Assembly: GCF_009371975.2 (NCBI RefSeq)
Contig: NZ_VIKT02000002.1
Coordinates: 124,001-188,000, forward strand
Source of the DNA: Microcella pacifica
Lineage (GTDB): Bacteria > Actinomycetota > Actinomycetes > Actinomycetales > Microbacteriaceae
DNA: 64,000 bases
Direction of reading: 5' to 3'
How positions within the stretch are numbered: position 1 is the first letter of the stretch; each line of letters begins with the position of its first letter. This document shows, one piece after another, positions 1 through 13,505 of this stretch. A program made the position numbers and the translations under genes. The notes under the pieces were generated by a model. It saw nothing but the letters and a program-made list of their open reading frames with translations, searched no databases and was not told the origin of the DNA.

Positions 1-1755
1 GACCCCGACCGCGTGCGAGACGGCCTCAGGCTCACCCACGACCGCCGCGACGCGCACCGAGGGCGGGAAGCGCAACGAGCGGCGATCGGCCAGCTCAGCG
101 GCGACGATCTGCTCGGGCGCACCGAGCGAGAGCGCGGTCGCGACCGCGCCCCCGACACCCGCGAGCATGACGGGTGCGTCGGGAGCGGCGAGCGCGGCGG
201 CATTGAGCCACCAGCGCACGCAGTCCTCGACGACGCGCAGGCTCTCGCGCGCGAGCATCTGCTCGCCGTCGAGCAGCAGCACGGCGGCATACCCTCCCGC
301 GACGAGCGGTTCCGCTCCGCGGGTGGAGACCACGAGGGTACGGCCCCGCGGGATGCTCTGCACGGGGTTGCTCCCGTCGGCCACGACCACCCGCGCACCC
401 GGGAAGGCTCGGCCCAGCTCGTCGGCCGTCCTGGCCGTTCCTCGCCCCACGGTGCGCCAGTGCGCGCCGTCGCACGTCGCGCAGCGCCAGTCGACCGCAA
501 GAGCGCCGCACCATCGGCAGGAGGGTGTGGCGCCGTGCGCGTGCAGCGCGAGGGGGCCCTGGCAGCGCGCGCACCGCGCGGTCTCGCCGCAGTCGGTGCA
601 GGCGAGTCGCGGGGCGTAGCCGGGTCGAGCCACCTGCACGAGAACAGGACCTCGCTCGAGAGCCCGGGAGGCGGTCTGCCACGCGCTCGAGGGAATGCGC
701 GCGCGCTCCGCCGACGGCTCCGCGTTGACTTGATGCGCGGTGGGCGTGAGTCGGCGCCGCGCCTCGGGCTTCGGAGCGAGCGCGGTCAGCCAGCCGAGCT
801 CGACAAGGCGCTGCACGTCGGCGCTCGGAGCGTGGCCGGCGAAGACGAGCGCGCACTGCTCGTGCTCCTGGCGCAGGAGTGCCAGATCGCGTGTGTGCAC
901 CCCCGGAGCGTGCTGCTCGACGTGTAGCGGATCGCCGTCGTCCCAGACGGCGATGAGCCCGAGCTCGTGCGCGGGTGCCGTGACGGCCGTGCGGGTGCCG
1001 AGGACGAGGACGGGACGACGCTCGAGGGTGCGGAGGAAGCCTCGATAGCGATCCGGATTCGATTGCCCTGCGTCGACGCGCGCGATGAGGTCCTCGTCGA
1101 GGAACGCGCGGGCCGCCCGCTCCACGTGGGCGACGTCCCGGTAGTCGGGCACGCTCACGATCGCGCTGCGACCCGTGGCGAGCGTCGCCGCCGCGAGCTC
1201 GGCGAGGGTCTGGGCGAAGGCGGGCACCCACGTGCCGTCGTCGAGGGCGACGGGATGGGGGCGCGCACGCAGGGCGACGCGGTGCTCGTTGTGCGCGGGC
1301 GATGCAGCATCGAGGAGCGCACGGCTGCGCTCCTGGTCGTATCCCGTGAGCCCTCGCGCAGAGGGCAACGGCGGCGGGCTGCTCTCGCGGGCGAGCCAGG
1401 CCTTCTCGACCCGCACCATGCGCGGAGGCACGGCGAGCCTCAGGAGGTCGCTCGCGGTGCCCGCCGCGCGGTCCGCTGCCCGCCGCACGAGGCGCCACAC
1501 CGCCGGATCGAGCACCGGCACCTCGGAGACGACGTCCTCGAGGTCGTGCACCGGTCCGTCGAAGTCCACACTGTCCGCGAGCTCCACGATGTAGCCCCGT
1601 GCCCGACGGCCGGCGGTCCGCAGCGGCACGATGACGCGCACGCCCGGCTGAGCCACCGCGCGCAACGGCTCCGGAATGCGGTAGTCGAACAACCGGTCGA
1701 GCTGCGGCAGCGGCGAGTCGAGCACGATACGCGCAATACTGGGCGCGCCCTCCAC
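1..1755 (-). CDS. priA: Probable replication restart protein PriA, C-terminus cut by window edge
   Basis: Primosomal protein N' homologue acting in replication restart. The reading frame starts at a GTG (1753-1755) behind an AGGGGAGGG ribosome-binding site and stays open for 585 codons to base 1, so the C-terminus is missing. The N-terminal DNA-binding domain is typical (SPLPQLDRLFDYRIPE, then VRVIVPLRTAGRRARGYIV). A zinc-binding region near residues 380-425 carries paired cysteines (CTDCGETARCARC, then CRWCG and CATCDG). The Walker A loop of helicase-active PriA is not visible, and the DEEH box is replaced by WDDGD. That loss is known for actinobacterial PriA and suggests a structural rather than helicase role. 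It lies 41 bases downstream of metK in the same direction. Confidence 0.88.
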   Translation of the reverse strand, partial: MEGAPSIARIVLDSPLPQLDRLFDYRIPEPLRAVAQPGVRVIVPLRTAGRRARGYIVELADSVDFDGPVHDLEDVVSEVPVLDPAVWRLVRRAADRAAGTASDLLRLAVPPRMVRVEKAWLARESSPPPLPSARGLTGYDQERSRALLDAASPAHNEHRVALRARPHPVALDDGTWVPAFAQTLAELAAATLATGRSAIVSVPDYRDVAHVERAARAFLDEDLIARVDAGQSNPDRYRGFLRTLERRPVLVLGTRTAVTAPAHELGLIAVWDDGDPLHVEQHAPGVHTRDLALLRQEHEQCALVFAGHAPSADVQRLVELGWLTALAPKPEARRRLTPTAHQVNAEPSAERARIPSSAWQTASRALERGPVLVQVARPGYAPRLACTDCGETARCARCQGPLALHAHGATPSCRWCGALAVDWRCATCDGAHWRTVGRGTARTADELGRAFPGARVVVADGSNPVQSIPRGRTLVVSTRGAEPLVAGGYAAVLLLDGEQMLARESLRVVEDCVRWWLNAAALAAPDAPVMLAGVGGAVATALSLGAPEQIVAAELADRRSLRFPPSVRVAAVVGEPEAVSHAVGV

Positions 1756-1796
1756 TAGCGACCCTCCCCTACTGACCGACCACTAGCGCACCGCCA

Positions 1797-2990
1797 TCAG
1801 AGACCGGCGGCCGCCCGCAGCGCGTCGGCTCGGTCACGGCGCTCCCACGTGAAGTCGGGCAGTTCGCGACCGAAGTGGCCGTAGGCCGCCGTCTGGCCGT
1901 AGATCGGCCGGAGAAGGTCGAGGTCGCGGATGATCGCGCCGGGTCGCAAGTCGAAGACCTCGCGGATAGCGCCGATGATGCGCTCGTCGTCGACGACGCC
2001 CGTGCCGAACGTCTCGACATACAGACCGACCGGCGAGGCGGTGCCGATGGCGTACGCGACCTGCACTTCGAGCCGCTCGGCGAGACCCGCCGCGACGGCG
2101 TTCTTGGCAACCCAGCGCATCGCGTAGGCGGCGGAGCGATCGACCTTCGACGGGTCCTTGCCGCTGAACGCGCCGCCTCCGTGGCGGGAGGCACCGCCGT
2201 AGGTGTCGACGATGATCTTGCGCCCGGTGAGGCCCGCATCACCCTGCGGCCCGCCGATCTCGAAGCGGCCGGTGGGGTTGATGAGGATGCGCGGCGCGGC
2301 GTCGCCGAATCCGTTCTCCGCGAGCACGGGGCGGATGACGTGCCTCTCCACCTCGGCGCGCAAGTGGGCGGTCGTGACGGAGGGCGAGTGCTGCGTCGAC
2401 AGCACAACCGTCTCGACGGTGCGCGGAACGACACCGTCGTACCCGACGGTCACCTGCGTCTTGCCGTCCGGCGCGAGGAAGTCGAGCTCGCCGCTGCGCC
2501 GCACAGAGGCCAGGCGCTCGGAGAGCCGGTGGGCGAGCCAGATCGGCAACGGCATGAGCGAGGGGGTCTCGGTCGTGGCATAGCCGAACATGATGCCCTG
2601 GTCGCCGGCACCCTGCTGATCCTCCGCGTCGACGCTGCTGCCCTCGCGCGTCTCGAAGGCCGAGTCGACCCCCTGCGCGATGTCGGGCGACTGCTCGCCG
2701 ATCGAGACCGACACCCCGCATGAGCGCCCGTCGAACCAGACGTCGGAGGACGTGTAGCCGATGCCCGTGACGGTCTTGCGCACGATGCCGGGAATGTCGA
2801 CGTAGCCGGAAGTGGTCACTTCGCCCGCGACGTGCACGAGCCCGGTGGTGACGAGGGTCTCGACCGCGACGCGCGAGTGCGGGTCGACCGTGAGCAGTGC
2901 ATCCAGGATCGCATCCGACACCTGGTCGCAGATCTTGTCGGGATGCCCTTCCGTCACCGATTCGGACGTGAATAGTCGCAGTGCGCTCAT
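1797..2990 (-). CDS. metK: S-adenosylmethionine synthase MetK
   Basis: Makes S-adenosylmethionine from methionine and ATP in the cytosol. The protein is 397 residues, normal for the family, beginning [15 protein letters not shown]. Signature motifs are intact: GHPDKICDQ near residue 15 (ATP/methionine site), [12 protein letters not shown] in the middle, and [19 protein letters not shown] near residue 260 (phosphate-binding P-loop). I chose the ATG at 2988-2990 because the family starts there; the frame runs upstream to 3185 but that extension does not look like MetK. No SAM riboswitch is visible in the 68-base gap after coaBC; instead a hairpin sits there. Part of the run coaBC, metK, priA. 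Confidence 0.97.
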   Translation of the reverse strand: MSALRLFTSESVTEGHPDKICDQVSDAILDALLTVDPHSRVAVETLVTTGLVHVAGEVTTSGYVDIPGIVRKTVTGIGYTSSDVWFDGRSCGVSVSIGEQSPDIAQGVDSAFETREGSSVDAEDQQGAGDQGIMFGYATTETPSLMPLPIWLAHRLSERLASVRRSGELDFLAPDGKTQVTVGYDGVVPRTVETVVLSTQHSPSVTTAHLRAEVERHVIRPVLAENGFGDAAPRILINPTGRFEIGGPQGDAGLTGRKIIVDTYGGASRHGGGAFSGKDPSKVDRSAAYAMRWVAKNAVAAGLAERLEVQVAYAIGTASPVGLYVETFGTGVVDDERIIGAIREVFDLRPGAIIRDLDLLRPIYGQTAAYGHFGRELPDFTWERRDRADALRAAAGL

Positions 2991-3026
2991 GCCGGAGAGG
3001 TCCCGTCGTGTCGAGGTGTGGGGGGC

Positions 3027-3059
3027 ACCGGAGTCGTGGCGGCCGTGCGCCGCTCCGGT
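3027..3059 (-). terminator. Hairpin between coaBC and metK
   Basis: A 7-bp perfect stem (ACCGGAG with CTCCGGT) with a GC-rich loop abuts the coaBC stop codon. There is no T-tract, so it may be a weak terminator, an attenuator or an mRNA-processing hairpin that sets metK expression apart from the upstream genes. Confidence 0.35.
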
Positions 3060-4234
3060 CAGGGGATCACGTCGAGGATACGGTGTGCCACCGACAGCTT
3101 GTCGCCCGCGACGCGCGCGAGCTCGACTCCCGTCGCGTCGAGGACGATGACCGCGTTGTCCTCCGTGCCGAAGCCCTCGGCCCACCCGACCCGGTTGAGG
3201 ACGAGCAGGTCGACGCCCTTGCGCCGCGCCTTCGCGGCGCCGAGCGCGAGCAGGGCATCCTCATCGGAGGCGGTCTCGGCGGCGAAGCCGACGATGCGCT
3301 GCCCGGGTGCACGATGCTCGGAGAGGCCCGCAATGATGTCGGGCGTCCGTTCGAGCTCGAGGCTCAGTCCGCCCTCGGACGCGTCCTTCTTGATCTTCTC
3401 CTCCGCGACGGCACGGGGCCGGAAGTCGGCGACCGCCGCAGCCATGATGATGGTGTCGTGCGATGCCGCGTGAGCGCGCAGGGATGCCTCGATCTCCCTG
3501 GCCGTGCCCACCCGCTCGACCACGACGCCCGCGGGCGCCGGCACCTCCAGATGCGCGGCCACGAGTGTCACCGCGGCTCCGCGGGAGCGTGCCGCCTCGG
3601 CGAGGGCGACGCCCTGCCGGCCGCTCGAGCGGTTGCCGAGGTACCGCACGGGGTCGAGAGGCTCGCGCGTGCCACCCGCCGAGATGAGAACCCGACGACC
3701 CTCGAGATCCTGCGGACGGAGCAGATCGAGGGCTCGCGCCACGATCTCCTCCGGCTCGCTCATGCGGCCGGCGCCGGAGTCGGTGCCCGTGAGCTGACCC
3801 GTCGCGGGCCCGACGAAGGCGAGACCGCGCGCCCGAAGCGTCGCGACGTTCGCCTGCGTCGCGGAGTGGTCCCACATCTCCGTGTGCATGGCGGGCGCGA
3901 GCAGCACGGGGGCGGCGCTCGCGAGCACTGTCGTGCCCAGAAGGTCGCCTGCGAGCCCGCCCGCGAGGGAGGCGAGGGTGTGCGCCGTCGCGGGGGCGAT
4001 CAGGATGAGGTCGGCACGCTGCCCGAGCGCGACGTGCCGCACCTCGGCCACGCCCTCGAAGAGATCGGTGTGCACGGTGTTGCGGCTGATCGCCTCGAGT
4101 GTGGGCCTGCCGACGAAGCGCAGAGCGCTCTCCGTCGCGATGACGTGCACGTCGTGCCCCGCGAGCACGAGCCCCCGCACGACGCCGACCGCCTTGTAGG
4201 CGGCGATGCCGCCGGTGATGCCGACGACGATCAT
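3059..4234 (-). CDS. coaBC: Bifunctional phosphopantothenoylcysteine decarboxylase / phosphopantothenate-cysteine ligase
   Basis: Carries two consecutive steps of coenzyme A synthesis: ligation of cysteine to 4'-phosphopantothenate, then decarboxylation. The 391-residue product begins [20 protein letters not shown], the flavin-binding start of the CoaC half, and has the APAMHTEMW motif with the decarboxylase histidine near residue 110. The substrate clamp [14 protein letters not shown] follows. The CoaB half begins near residue 190 with [20 protein letters not shown] and contains the lysine pair EEKIKKD. I chose the ATG at 4232-4234 with GGAG nine bases upstream; the longer open frame to 4933 runs through rpoZ and gmk. 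It follows rpoZ by 46 bases in the gmk-rpoZ-coaBC-metK order usual in actinobacteria. Confidence 0.95.
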   Translation of the reverse strand: MIVVGITGGIAAYKAVGVVRGLVLAGHDVHVIATESALRFVGRPTLEAISRNTVHTDLFEGVAEVRHVALGQRADLILIAPATAHTLASLAGGLAGDLLGTTVLASAAPVLLAPAMHTEMWDHSATQANVATLRARGLAFVGPATGQLTGTDSGAGRMSEPEEIVARALDLLRPQDLEGRRVLISAGGTREPLDPVRYLGNRSSGRQGVALAEAARSRGAAVTLVAAHLEVPAPAGVVVERVGTAREIEASLRAHAASHDTIIMAAAVADFRPRAVAEEKIKKDASEGGLSLELERTPDIIAGLSEHRAPGQRIVGFAAETASDEDALLALGAAKARRKGVDLLVLNRVGWAEGFGTEDNAVIVLDATGVELARVAGDKLSVAHRILDVIP

Positions 4235-4280
4235 GCGTCGAGTCTCCGAGGCGGCGAGCGGCTCGGGCACGGGTGACGAC

Positions 4281-4538
4281 CTAGTCGGCGAGTCGCGTGA
4301 GGACGAGCTTGTCCTCGTTGATCTCGTGGAGGGCGACCGAGAGCGGCTTGTCGTCCACCGTCGAGTCGACGAGGGGGCCCACGTTGTCGAAGAGGCTGCC
4401 CTCGTGCAGGTCGGCGTAGTAGTCGTTGATCTGGCGCGCGCGCTTCGCCGCGAAGATGACGAGCTGGTACTTCGAGTCGACCTTCGAGAGCAGGTCGTCG
4501 ATGGGCGGCTCGATGATGCCGGAGTTCTTGTCGGCCAT
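4281..4538 (-). CDS. rpoZ: RNA polymerase omega subunit RpoZ
   Basis: Small subunit that helps fold and assemble the beta-prime subunit of RNA polymerase. It is 85 residues, with the family core [19 protein letters not shown] near the N-terminus followed by [22 protein letters not shown] ribosome-binding site lies upstream of the ATG at 4536-4538. It sits 31 bases after gmk and 46 bases before coaBC, the conserved actinobacterial arrangement, so it is probably co-transcribed with the pyrimidine operon or from an internal promoter. Confidence 0.96.
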   Translation of the reverse strand: MADKNSGIIEPPIDDLLSKVDSKYQLVIFAAKRARQINDYYADLHEGSLFDNVGPLVDSTVDDKPLSVALHEINEDKLVLTRLAD

Positions 4539-4569
4539 GGGGTGCTCCTGGTCTGTCGTAGTCGGCGTG

Positions 4570-5469
4570 TCAGGGGCGCGAGGCGCCGCCGGGCACTGCG
4601 AGCAAGTCTACGACCTCGCGAGCCGCGCGCGGCACATCGTCGTTGACGATGTGCACATCGAACTCTCCCTGCGCCTCGAGCTCCACCTTCGCGGTCGCCA
4701 GTCTCTGCGCCTGCTCGGCCGCGGACTCGGTGCCTCGCCCGACGAGCCGACGCACGAGCTCCTCCCAGCTCGGGGGCAGAAGAAAGACGAGAACCGCGTC
4801 GGGCATGGCCTCGCGCACCTGCCTCGCACCCTGCAGATCGATCTCGAGCAGGACGCTCGAGCCTGCCGCGAGCGTGGCCTCCACCGGCGGCCGGGGCGTG
4901 CCGTAGCGCGACAGGTTGTGCACGGTCGCCCACTCGAGGAAGTCGCCCCGCTCGATCATGGCGTCGAACTCGTCGTCGTCCACGAAGAAGTAGTGCACGC
5001 CCTCGAGCTCTCCCGGGCGCGGGGAGCGCGTCGTCGCGGACACGCTCAGCAGAACCTCCGGGTAGTGCTCGCGAATGTAGCTCGAGACCGTTCCCTTGCC
5101 CACGGCGGTCGGACCCGCGAGCACGACGAGCCGGCCCCGAGTCGCCCCCGCGCCTCGTTCGCGAAGGTACTCGCGCAGCCGCAGCCGCTGCCGCGAACCC
5201 AGACCGCCGAGTCGCTTGACGTCAGCAATGCCCAGCTGGTCGAGCACGCTGCCCGCCCGGGCCGGCCCGAGGCCGCGCAGCGACTGCAGAAGCTCCCGCA
5301 CGCGCAGGCCGCCCTCCGCTGAGGCGGGATCGCGCCAGGCAGCCTCGGCGACCTCCAGCGCGCTCCTCGTGCCGGAGCGCACGGCCTCCTTGACGGTCGC
5401 TCGCGCGCGTCGTGCCTGCACCGCGGCCCGCGAGGCGGCGGTGCGATCGACCTCGGGCATGTCGGTCAC
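4570..5469 (-). CDS. gmk: Guanylate kinase with N-terminal mIHF-type domain
   Basis: The C-terminal ~190 residues are guanylate kinase (GMP + ATP to GDP + ADP): P-loop [10 protein letters not shown] near residue 118, the GMP-binding stretch [19 protein letters not shown], and [14 protein letters not shown]. The first ~105 residues instead resemble the stand-alone actinobacterial integration host factor, including [19 protein letters not shown] and the helix-hairpin-helix-like [19 protein letters not shown]. In mycobacteria and streptomycetes mihF is a separate gene just upstream of gmk; here both are one frame with no stop between. The start is a GTG (5467-5469) overlapping the pyrF stop by four bases. 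At 299 residues it is about 100 longer than ordinary Gmk. Confidence 0.93.
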   Translation of the reverse strand: MTDMPEVDRTAASRAAVQARRARATVKEAVRSGTRSALEVAEAAWRDPASAEGGLRVRELLQSLRGLGPARAGSVLDQLGIADVKRLGGLGSRQRLRLREYLRERGAGATRGRLVVLAGPTAVGKGTVSSYIREHYPEVLLSVSATTRSPRPGELEGVHYFFVDDDEFDAMIERGDFLEWATVHNLSRYGTPRPPVEATLAAGSSVLLEIDLQGARQVREAMPDAVLVFLLPPSWEELVRRLVGRGTESAAEQAQRLATAKVELEAQGEFDVHIVNDDVPRAAREVVDLLAVPGGASRP

Positions 5470-6286
5470 GCCGCGAGCTCCTGCCGGTGCGCGTCGAGAG
5501 CGTCGGCCATGCCGTCCCGGCCCGCACCGAGCACGCTGCGCGAGACCGAGGCGACCACGGAGTCGGCGGCGAGGCCGAACAGGTCTCGCAGGGCTCCCAG
5601 CCGACCGCCCTGGAAGCCGAAGCCCGGAGCGAGCACGGGAGTGTGGGCGAGCAGAACCGGGTCGATGCCGGTGCGCGCGATCGGCTCCGTCGCGCCGATC
5701 ACGACCCCGAGCATCCCCCAGCCGATGGTTCCCGCGTTCTTGACCGCGACATCCCTCGCGAGCTGACCGGCCACGGTGCGGCCCGTGCCCGAGATCGATT
5801 GCTGCACGTCACGCGCTTCGGGGTTCGAGGTCGCCGTCAGGACGAAAAGGCCGCGACCGTGCTCGCGCGCGAGGTCGATCGCGGGGGCCGCAGAATCGAG
5901 ACCCTGATAGGCGACGATGGTCATCGCGTCTGCCGAGAGCGGAGAATCGGGGTCGAGCCACGCGGCACCGTACGCGGCCATCGTCGAGCCGATGTCGCCA
6001 CGCTTGGCGTCGGCGATGACCAGGAGGCCCTGGGCCCGCGCATGACCGATGACCTCCTCGAGCACCGCGTATCCGGCCGCTCCGAAGCGCTCGTAGAAGG
6101 CGACCTGCGGCTTGACGACTCCCACACGACCCTGGGCGGCATCGACGGCGCTCAGCGCGAGCTCACGCGCACCCTCGGCAGAATCCGGCAGCCCCCACTG
6201 CGCGAGCAGCGATGCGTGCGGGTCGAGCCCCAGACACAGCCGCCCGTGCGTGTCGACCGCGACCCTCAGGCGCTCGCCGAACGATG

Positions 6287-6290
<4 letters not shown>
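5466..6290 (-). CDS. pyrF: Orotidine 5'-phosphate decarboxylase, type 2
   Basis: Last step of UMP synthesis, decarboxylating orotidine monophosphate. At 274 residues with the catalytic stretch [20 protein letters not shown] (residues ~85-105, active-site lysine in DAKRGD), it belongs to the longer type 2 family found in actinobacteria, rather than the ~230-residue E. coli type. I chose the GTG at 6288-6290, giving [20 protein letters not shown], because it overlaps the carB stop as GTGA. The open frame extends further to 7205 only as a shadow of carB. It overlaps gmk by four bases downstream, so translation is probably coupled through carB-pyrF-gmk. Confidence 0.95.
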
Positions 6291-9582
<3,292 letters not shown>

Positions 9583-9583
<1 letters not shown>

Positions 9584-10728
9584 TACTGGGAGTCCTTAGG
9601 GGTCTGCGCGGCGATGACCATCGCGCGGAAGCGGTCGAACAGGTAGGTGGAGTCGTGCGGGCCGGCAGCGGCCTCCGGGTGGTACTGCACCGAGAAGGCG
9701 GGGATGTCCAGGGCCCGCAATCCCTCGACGACGTCGTCGTTCAGGCCGATGTGGCTGACCTCGACGCGCCCGAAGCCCGCGGGGCTCTCCACCGCTCCCT
9801 CGCGCGGCGCGTCGACAGCGAAGCCGTGGTTGTGCGCCGTGATCTCGATGCGGCCGGACTCGCGGTCCAGCACGGGCTGGTTGATGCCGCGGTGGCCGAA
9901 CGGGAGCTTGTAGGTGCCGAAGCCGAGAGCGCGACCGAGGAGCTGGTTGCCGAAGCAGATGCCGAAGAACGGCAGGCCCGCACGCAGAACGCCCTGCAGC
10001 AGCTCCACGTGGGCCTCGCTCGCCGCCGGGTCGCCTGGCCCGTTCGAGTAGAAGACGGCCACGGGGTCGAGCGCGAGCAGTTCGTCGAGCGTCGTCGACT
10101 GCGGCAGGACGTGCACCTCGAAGCCGCGCGCCGCGAGCTGTCGCAACGTCGACTCCTTCACCCCGAGGTCGAGCACGGCGAGTCGGCCGACCGTCTCCCC
10201 CTCGGCAGCCACGACGGTCGCGGTCGCGACCGAGACCTCGCTCGACAGGTTGCGACCGAGCATGCCGGCCGACTCCTGCACGAGGGCGAGCTGCGCCGCA
10301 GGGTCGAGGTCGGCGTCGTCGCCCGAGAAGATGCCAGCGCGCATGACGCCGGCGTCCCTCAGACGGCGGGTGACCGCGCGGGTGTCGATGCCGCTGATGC
10401 CGACGACGCCGTGCGCAACGAGGTCGTCGTCGAGACTGCGGGTCGCACGATAGTTGGAGACGACGCGCGAGGGATCGCGCACGATGAAGCCGTCGACCCA
10501 GATGCGGCGGGACTCGACGTCCTCATCGTTCATGCCCGTGTTGCCGATGTGCGGCGCGGTCATGACGACGAGCTGCCCGGCGTAGCTCGGATCGGTCAGG
10601 GTCTCCTGGTAGCCGCTCATGCCGGTGGCGAAGACCGCCTCGCCGAACGTGCGGCCTCGGGCACCGTAGGCGCGGCCCTCGTAGCGGGTTCCGTCCTCCA
10701 GGACGAGGACGGCGGTCGTGGTAGTCAC
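9583..10728 (-). CDS. carA: Carbamoyl-phosphate synthase small (glutaminase) subunit
   Basis: Hydrolyses glutamine and channels ammonia to CarB. The 381-residue protein has the N-terminal CPSase small domain ([16 protein letters not shown], then [18 protein letters not shown]) and a C-terminal class I glutamine amidotransferase domain. The nucleophile is the cysteine in [16 protein letters not shown] (~residue 250), with His and Glu in [15 protein letters not shown] chose the GTG at 10726-10728, preceded by GAAGGA and overlapping the stop of the PH-like gene; the open frame continues to 10896 without family resemblance. Its stop overlaps the carB start. Confidence 0.97.
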
Positions 10729-11234
10729 GTGGGGCTTCCTTCGGGGGTCGCAGGGGTCAGTACGGTCGTCGTCGCGGCGAGCATGGCGTCGGTGTTCTCG
10801 GGACTCAGGCGCAGATAGCTGTCCAGGGGCACGGCGTCGAGCACCCAGTCCAGCACGATGAGGCCGCCGGGCTCGACCACGCGGTCGATCGCCCACGTCG
10901 CGCGGCCCGCACCCCGCACCGACTCTCGCGGAATGAACACCGGGTCGCTCCCGCGCAGGGAGAGGACGATGCCCTCGGGATGCACGGCGATGGCGCAGCG
11001 CGCGCGGAAACCGAGGCCGTGCACGGTGATGCGGTCGAGACGGTCGCCGCCGCGCGTCGTCGCGACGTAGAGCCCGTCACCGCGCCAGAGCGCCTCGCGC
11101 AGGGCGGCCGGAGGGGCATCCGGCCGGGGCATCCCTGCCTGCGAGCGCACGCGGCGACGCCAGCCCAGGAGCATGAGCGCGAGCAGCAGCACGAGCACCG
11201 CGGCGACGATCATGGCGGGGAGAAGCCTCTCCAT
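10725..11234 (-). CDS. Membrane-anchored PH-like domain protein in the pyrimidine operon
   Basis: A 169-residue protein of unknown biochemical role. An N-terminal membrane segment spans residues ~5-26 ([20 protein letters not shown]), followed by a basic stop-transfer stretch, WRRRVRSQ. The rest is a soluble domain rich in beta-strand sequence ([39 protein letters not shown]), matching the PH-like domain proteins usually found between pyrC and carA in actinobacteria. I chose the ATG at 11232-11234 because AGGAAGG sits eight bases upstream; a GTG three codons earlier is too close to that site. It lies one base after the pyrC stop and overlaps carA by four bases, so it is fully embedded in the operon. 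Confidence 0.8.
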   Translation of the reverse strand: MERLLPAMIVAAVLVLLLALMLLGWRRRVRSQAGMPRPDAPPAALREALWRGDGLYVATTRGGDRLDRITVHGLGFRARCAIAVHPEGIVLSLRGSDPVFIPRESVRGAGRATWAIDRVVEPGGLIVLDWVLDAVPLDSYLRLSPENTDAMLAATTTVLTPATPEGSPT

Positions 11235-11235
11235 G

Positions 11236-12555
11236 TCAGTCACCTTCCTTCGTGCCGAGCTCGGCAGCATCGACGACCTCGCCGTCGGACACCGTGAGCG
11301 CACCAGCGTGGATGGTCGCCATGACCCGGCCCGGCAGCACGCGCCCCGCGAAGGGCGTGTTGCTGCTGCGCCCCCGCAGGTCGCTGGTCGACCAGGTGCG
11401 GGCCGCGGTCGGGTCGACGAGAGTGACGTGCGCGGGAGCCCCGATCGCGAGGGGGGCGTCGTAGCCGTCGAGCCGTCCGATGCTCGCGGGAGCCTCGGAG
11501 AGCACGCGGGCGATATCAGCCCAGTCGAGCATCCCCGACTCGATCATCGTGTGCTGCACGACGCTCAGTGCCGATTCGAGCCCGACCATGCCGAACGCCG
11601 CCTCGGCCCACGCGCACTCCTTCGCCTCGCTCGGGTGCGGAGCGTGATCGGTCGCAACGATATCGATCGTGCCGTCGGCGAGGGCGGCCCGCAGGGCGTG
11701 CACGTCCTCGTCGCGACGCAGCGGCGGGTTGACCTTGAAGCGCGCGTCGTAGCCGCGCGCGAGCTCTTCGGTGAGCAGCAGATGATGCGGGGTGACCTCG
11801 GCGGTCACGCTGATGCCTCGCGCCTTCGCCCAGCGGACGATGTCGACGGACCCGGCGGTCGAGACATGGCAGATGTGCAGGCGGGCACCGACGTGCTCGG
11901 CGAGCAGGACATCCCTCGCGATGATGGCCTCTTCGGCGACTGCCGGCCAGCCGGCGAGGCCGAGCTCCCCGGAGAGAGCCCCCTCATTCATCTGCGCACC
12001 CTCCGTCAGACGCGGCTCCTGCGCATGCTGGGCGATGACGCCTCCGAAGGTCGCGACGTACTCGAGCGCCCTGCGCATGAGCAGGGGGTCGGCGACGCAC
12101 AGGCCGTCGTCGCTGAACACCCGCACGGCCGCGCGCGACCGGGCCATGGCTCCGATCTCGGCGAGCCGCTCCCCCGCGAGTCCGACCGTCACGGCCCCGA
12201 TGGGGCGAACGGTCGCGTAGCCGTGCTCGTCGCCGAGCCGCGCGACCTGCTCGACGACTCCCGCGGTGTCGGCCACGGGCGAGGTGTTCGCCATCGCGTG
12301 GACGGCTGTGAAGCCGCCGGCCGCCGCCGCACGCGTTCCGGTCAGGACGGTCTCGCTCGCCTCGAACCCGGGCTCGCGCAAGTGCGTGTGCAGGTCGACG
12401 AGGCCTGGAAGCGCCACGAGGCCGTCGGCGTCGATCACGGTCTCCCCGCGCTCCGGTGTGAGAGAGCCCCGGGAGGCGATCTCACCATCGCGGATGCGGA
12501 GATCCTCCCGGCCGCCGCCCAGCATGGCGGCGGCGCGCACGAGAATGCTGGTCAC
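11236..12555 (-). CDS. pyrC: Dihydroorotase
   Basis: Cyclises carbamoyl-aspartate to dihydroorotate, the third pyrimidine step. The protein is 439 residues, a type I dihydroorotase with the metal-binding motif [14 protein letters not shown] near residue 60, the ATDHAPH motif near 310 and [17 protein letters not shown] near 325. I chose the GTG at 12553-12555 ([15 protein letters not shown]), which overlaps the pyrB stop by four bases; the frame further upstream is a shadow of pyrB. It is followed immediately by the PH-like gene. Confidence 0.96.
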   Translation of the reverse strand: MTSILVRAAAMLGGGREDLRIRDGEIASRGSLTPERGETVIDADGLVALPGLVDLHTHLREPGFEASETVLTGTRAAAAGGFTAVHAMANTSPVADTAGVVEQVARLGDEHGYATVRPIGAVTVGLAGERLAEIGAMARSRAAVRVFSDDGLCVADPLLMRRALEYVATFGGVIAQHAQEPRLTEGAQMNEGALSGELGLAGWPAVAEEAIIARDVLLAEHVGARLHICHVSTAGSVDIVRWAKARGISVTAEVTPHHLLLTEELARGYDARFKVNPPLRRDEDVHALRAALADGTIDIVATDHAPHPSEAKECAWAEAAFGMVGLESALSVVQHTMIESGMLDWADIARVLSEAPASIGRLDGYDAPLAIGAPAHVTLVDPTAARTWSTSDLRGRSSNTPFAGRVLPGRVMATIHAGALTVSDGEVVDAAELGTKEGD

Positions 12556-13505
12556 GATTCCTCCTGCGATTCTCCGGCCACGAGCAGGTACAGCACGGCC
12601 ATGCGGACGAAGACCCCGTTCGACACCTGGTCGAGCACGGTCGACGCGGGCGAGTCGGCGGCGACTGACGAGATCTCGAGCCCCCGGTTCATCGGCCCGG
12701 GATGCATGACCATCGTATCGGGGCCGAGCCTGGTCGCCCGCTCGGCGGTGAGGCCCCACTCGCGCGCGTACTCCCGCTCTGAGGGGAAGTAGGCGTCGTG
12801 CATGCGCTCGCTCTGGATGCGCAGCATCATGACGGCGTCCGGGCCGGTGTCGAGCGCGTCGTCGAGGCTCTCGTGCACGGTCACGGGCCACGTCGAGATG
12901 CCGCTCGGCAGCAGGGTGCGCGGCGCGACGAGGTGCACGTGCGCGCCGAGCGCCGTGAGCAGCCAGACATTGGAGCGAGCGACGCGCGAGTGGAGGATGT
13001 CGCCCACGATGACGATGCGCAGCCCGGCGAGGTCGCGCCCGCGCGCGTCATCGCCGAAGCGCCGGGATCGGATCGTGTAGGCGTCGAGGAGCGCCTGGGT
13101 GGGATGCTCGTGCGTGCCGTCGCCCGCGTTGACGATCGTCGCGTCGATCCAGCCGGCGTGGGCGAGAAGCTCAGCGGCGCCGGAGACACCGTGGCGCACC
13201 ACAATCGCATCGGCTCCCATTGCCTCGAGCGTTTGAGCGGTGTCCTTGAGGCTCTCGCCCTTCGACACACTCGAGCCTTTCGCGCTGAAGGTGATGACAT
13301 CGGCGCTCAGGCGCTTGGCGGCGGATTCGAAGGAGAGGCGCGTGCGGGTCGAATCCTCGAAGAAGAGATTGACGACGGTCTTGCCGCGCAGGGTCGGCAG
13401 CTTGCGCACGGCGCGATCCGCGGTGCGAGACATCTCCTCCGCAATATCGAGGATGCGCACCGCCGTATCGCGGTCGAGGTCACGCGTGCTGAGCAGGTGC
13501 TTCAC
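12552..13505 (-). CDS. pyrB: Aspartate carbamoyltransferase catalytic subunit
   Basis: Joins carbamoyl phosphate to aspartate, the committed pyrimidine step. It is 317 residues, full length for the catalytic chain. The carbamoyl-phosphate motif [13 protein letters not shown] is near residue 50, the aspartate-side HPTQALLD near 130, and MLRIQSERM near 220. No PyrI regulatory-subunit gene is present, so it is presumably the unregulated class common in Gram-positive bacteria, with control coming from PyrR. It overlaps pyrR upstream and pyrC downstream by four bases each. Confidence 0.97.
   Translation of the reverse strand: MKHLLSTRDLDRDTAVRILDIAEEMSRTADRAVRKLPTLRGKTVVNLFFEDSTRTRLSFESAAKRLSADVITFSAKGSSVSKGESLKDTAQTLEAMGADAIVVRHGVSGAAELLAHAGWIDATIVNAGDGTHEHPTQALLDAYTIRSRRFGDDARGRDLAGLRIVIVGDILHSRVARSNVWLLTALGAHVHLVAPRTLLPSGISTWPVTVHESLDDALDTGPDAVMMLRIQSERMHDAYFPSEREYAREWGLTAERATRLGPDTMVMHPGPMNRGLEISSVAADSPASTVLDQVSNGVFVRMAVLYLLVAGESQEES

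Noticed and set aside
2991-3058. Possible SAM riboswitch before metK
   Set aside because: The gap is only 68 bases and holds a simple hairpin; none of the SAM-I/II/IV core features can be seen.
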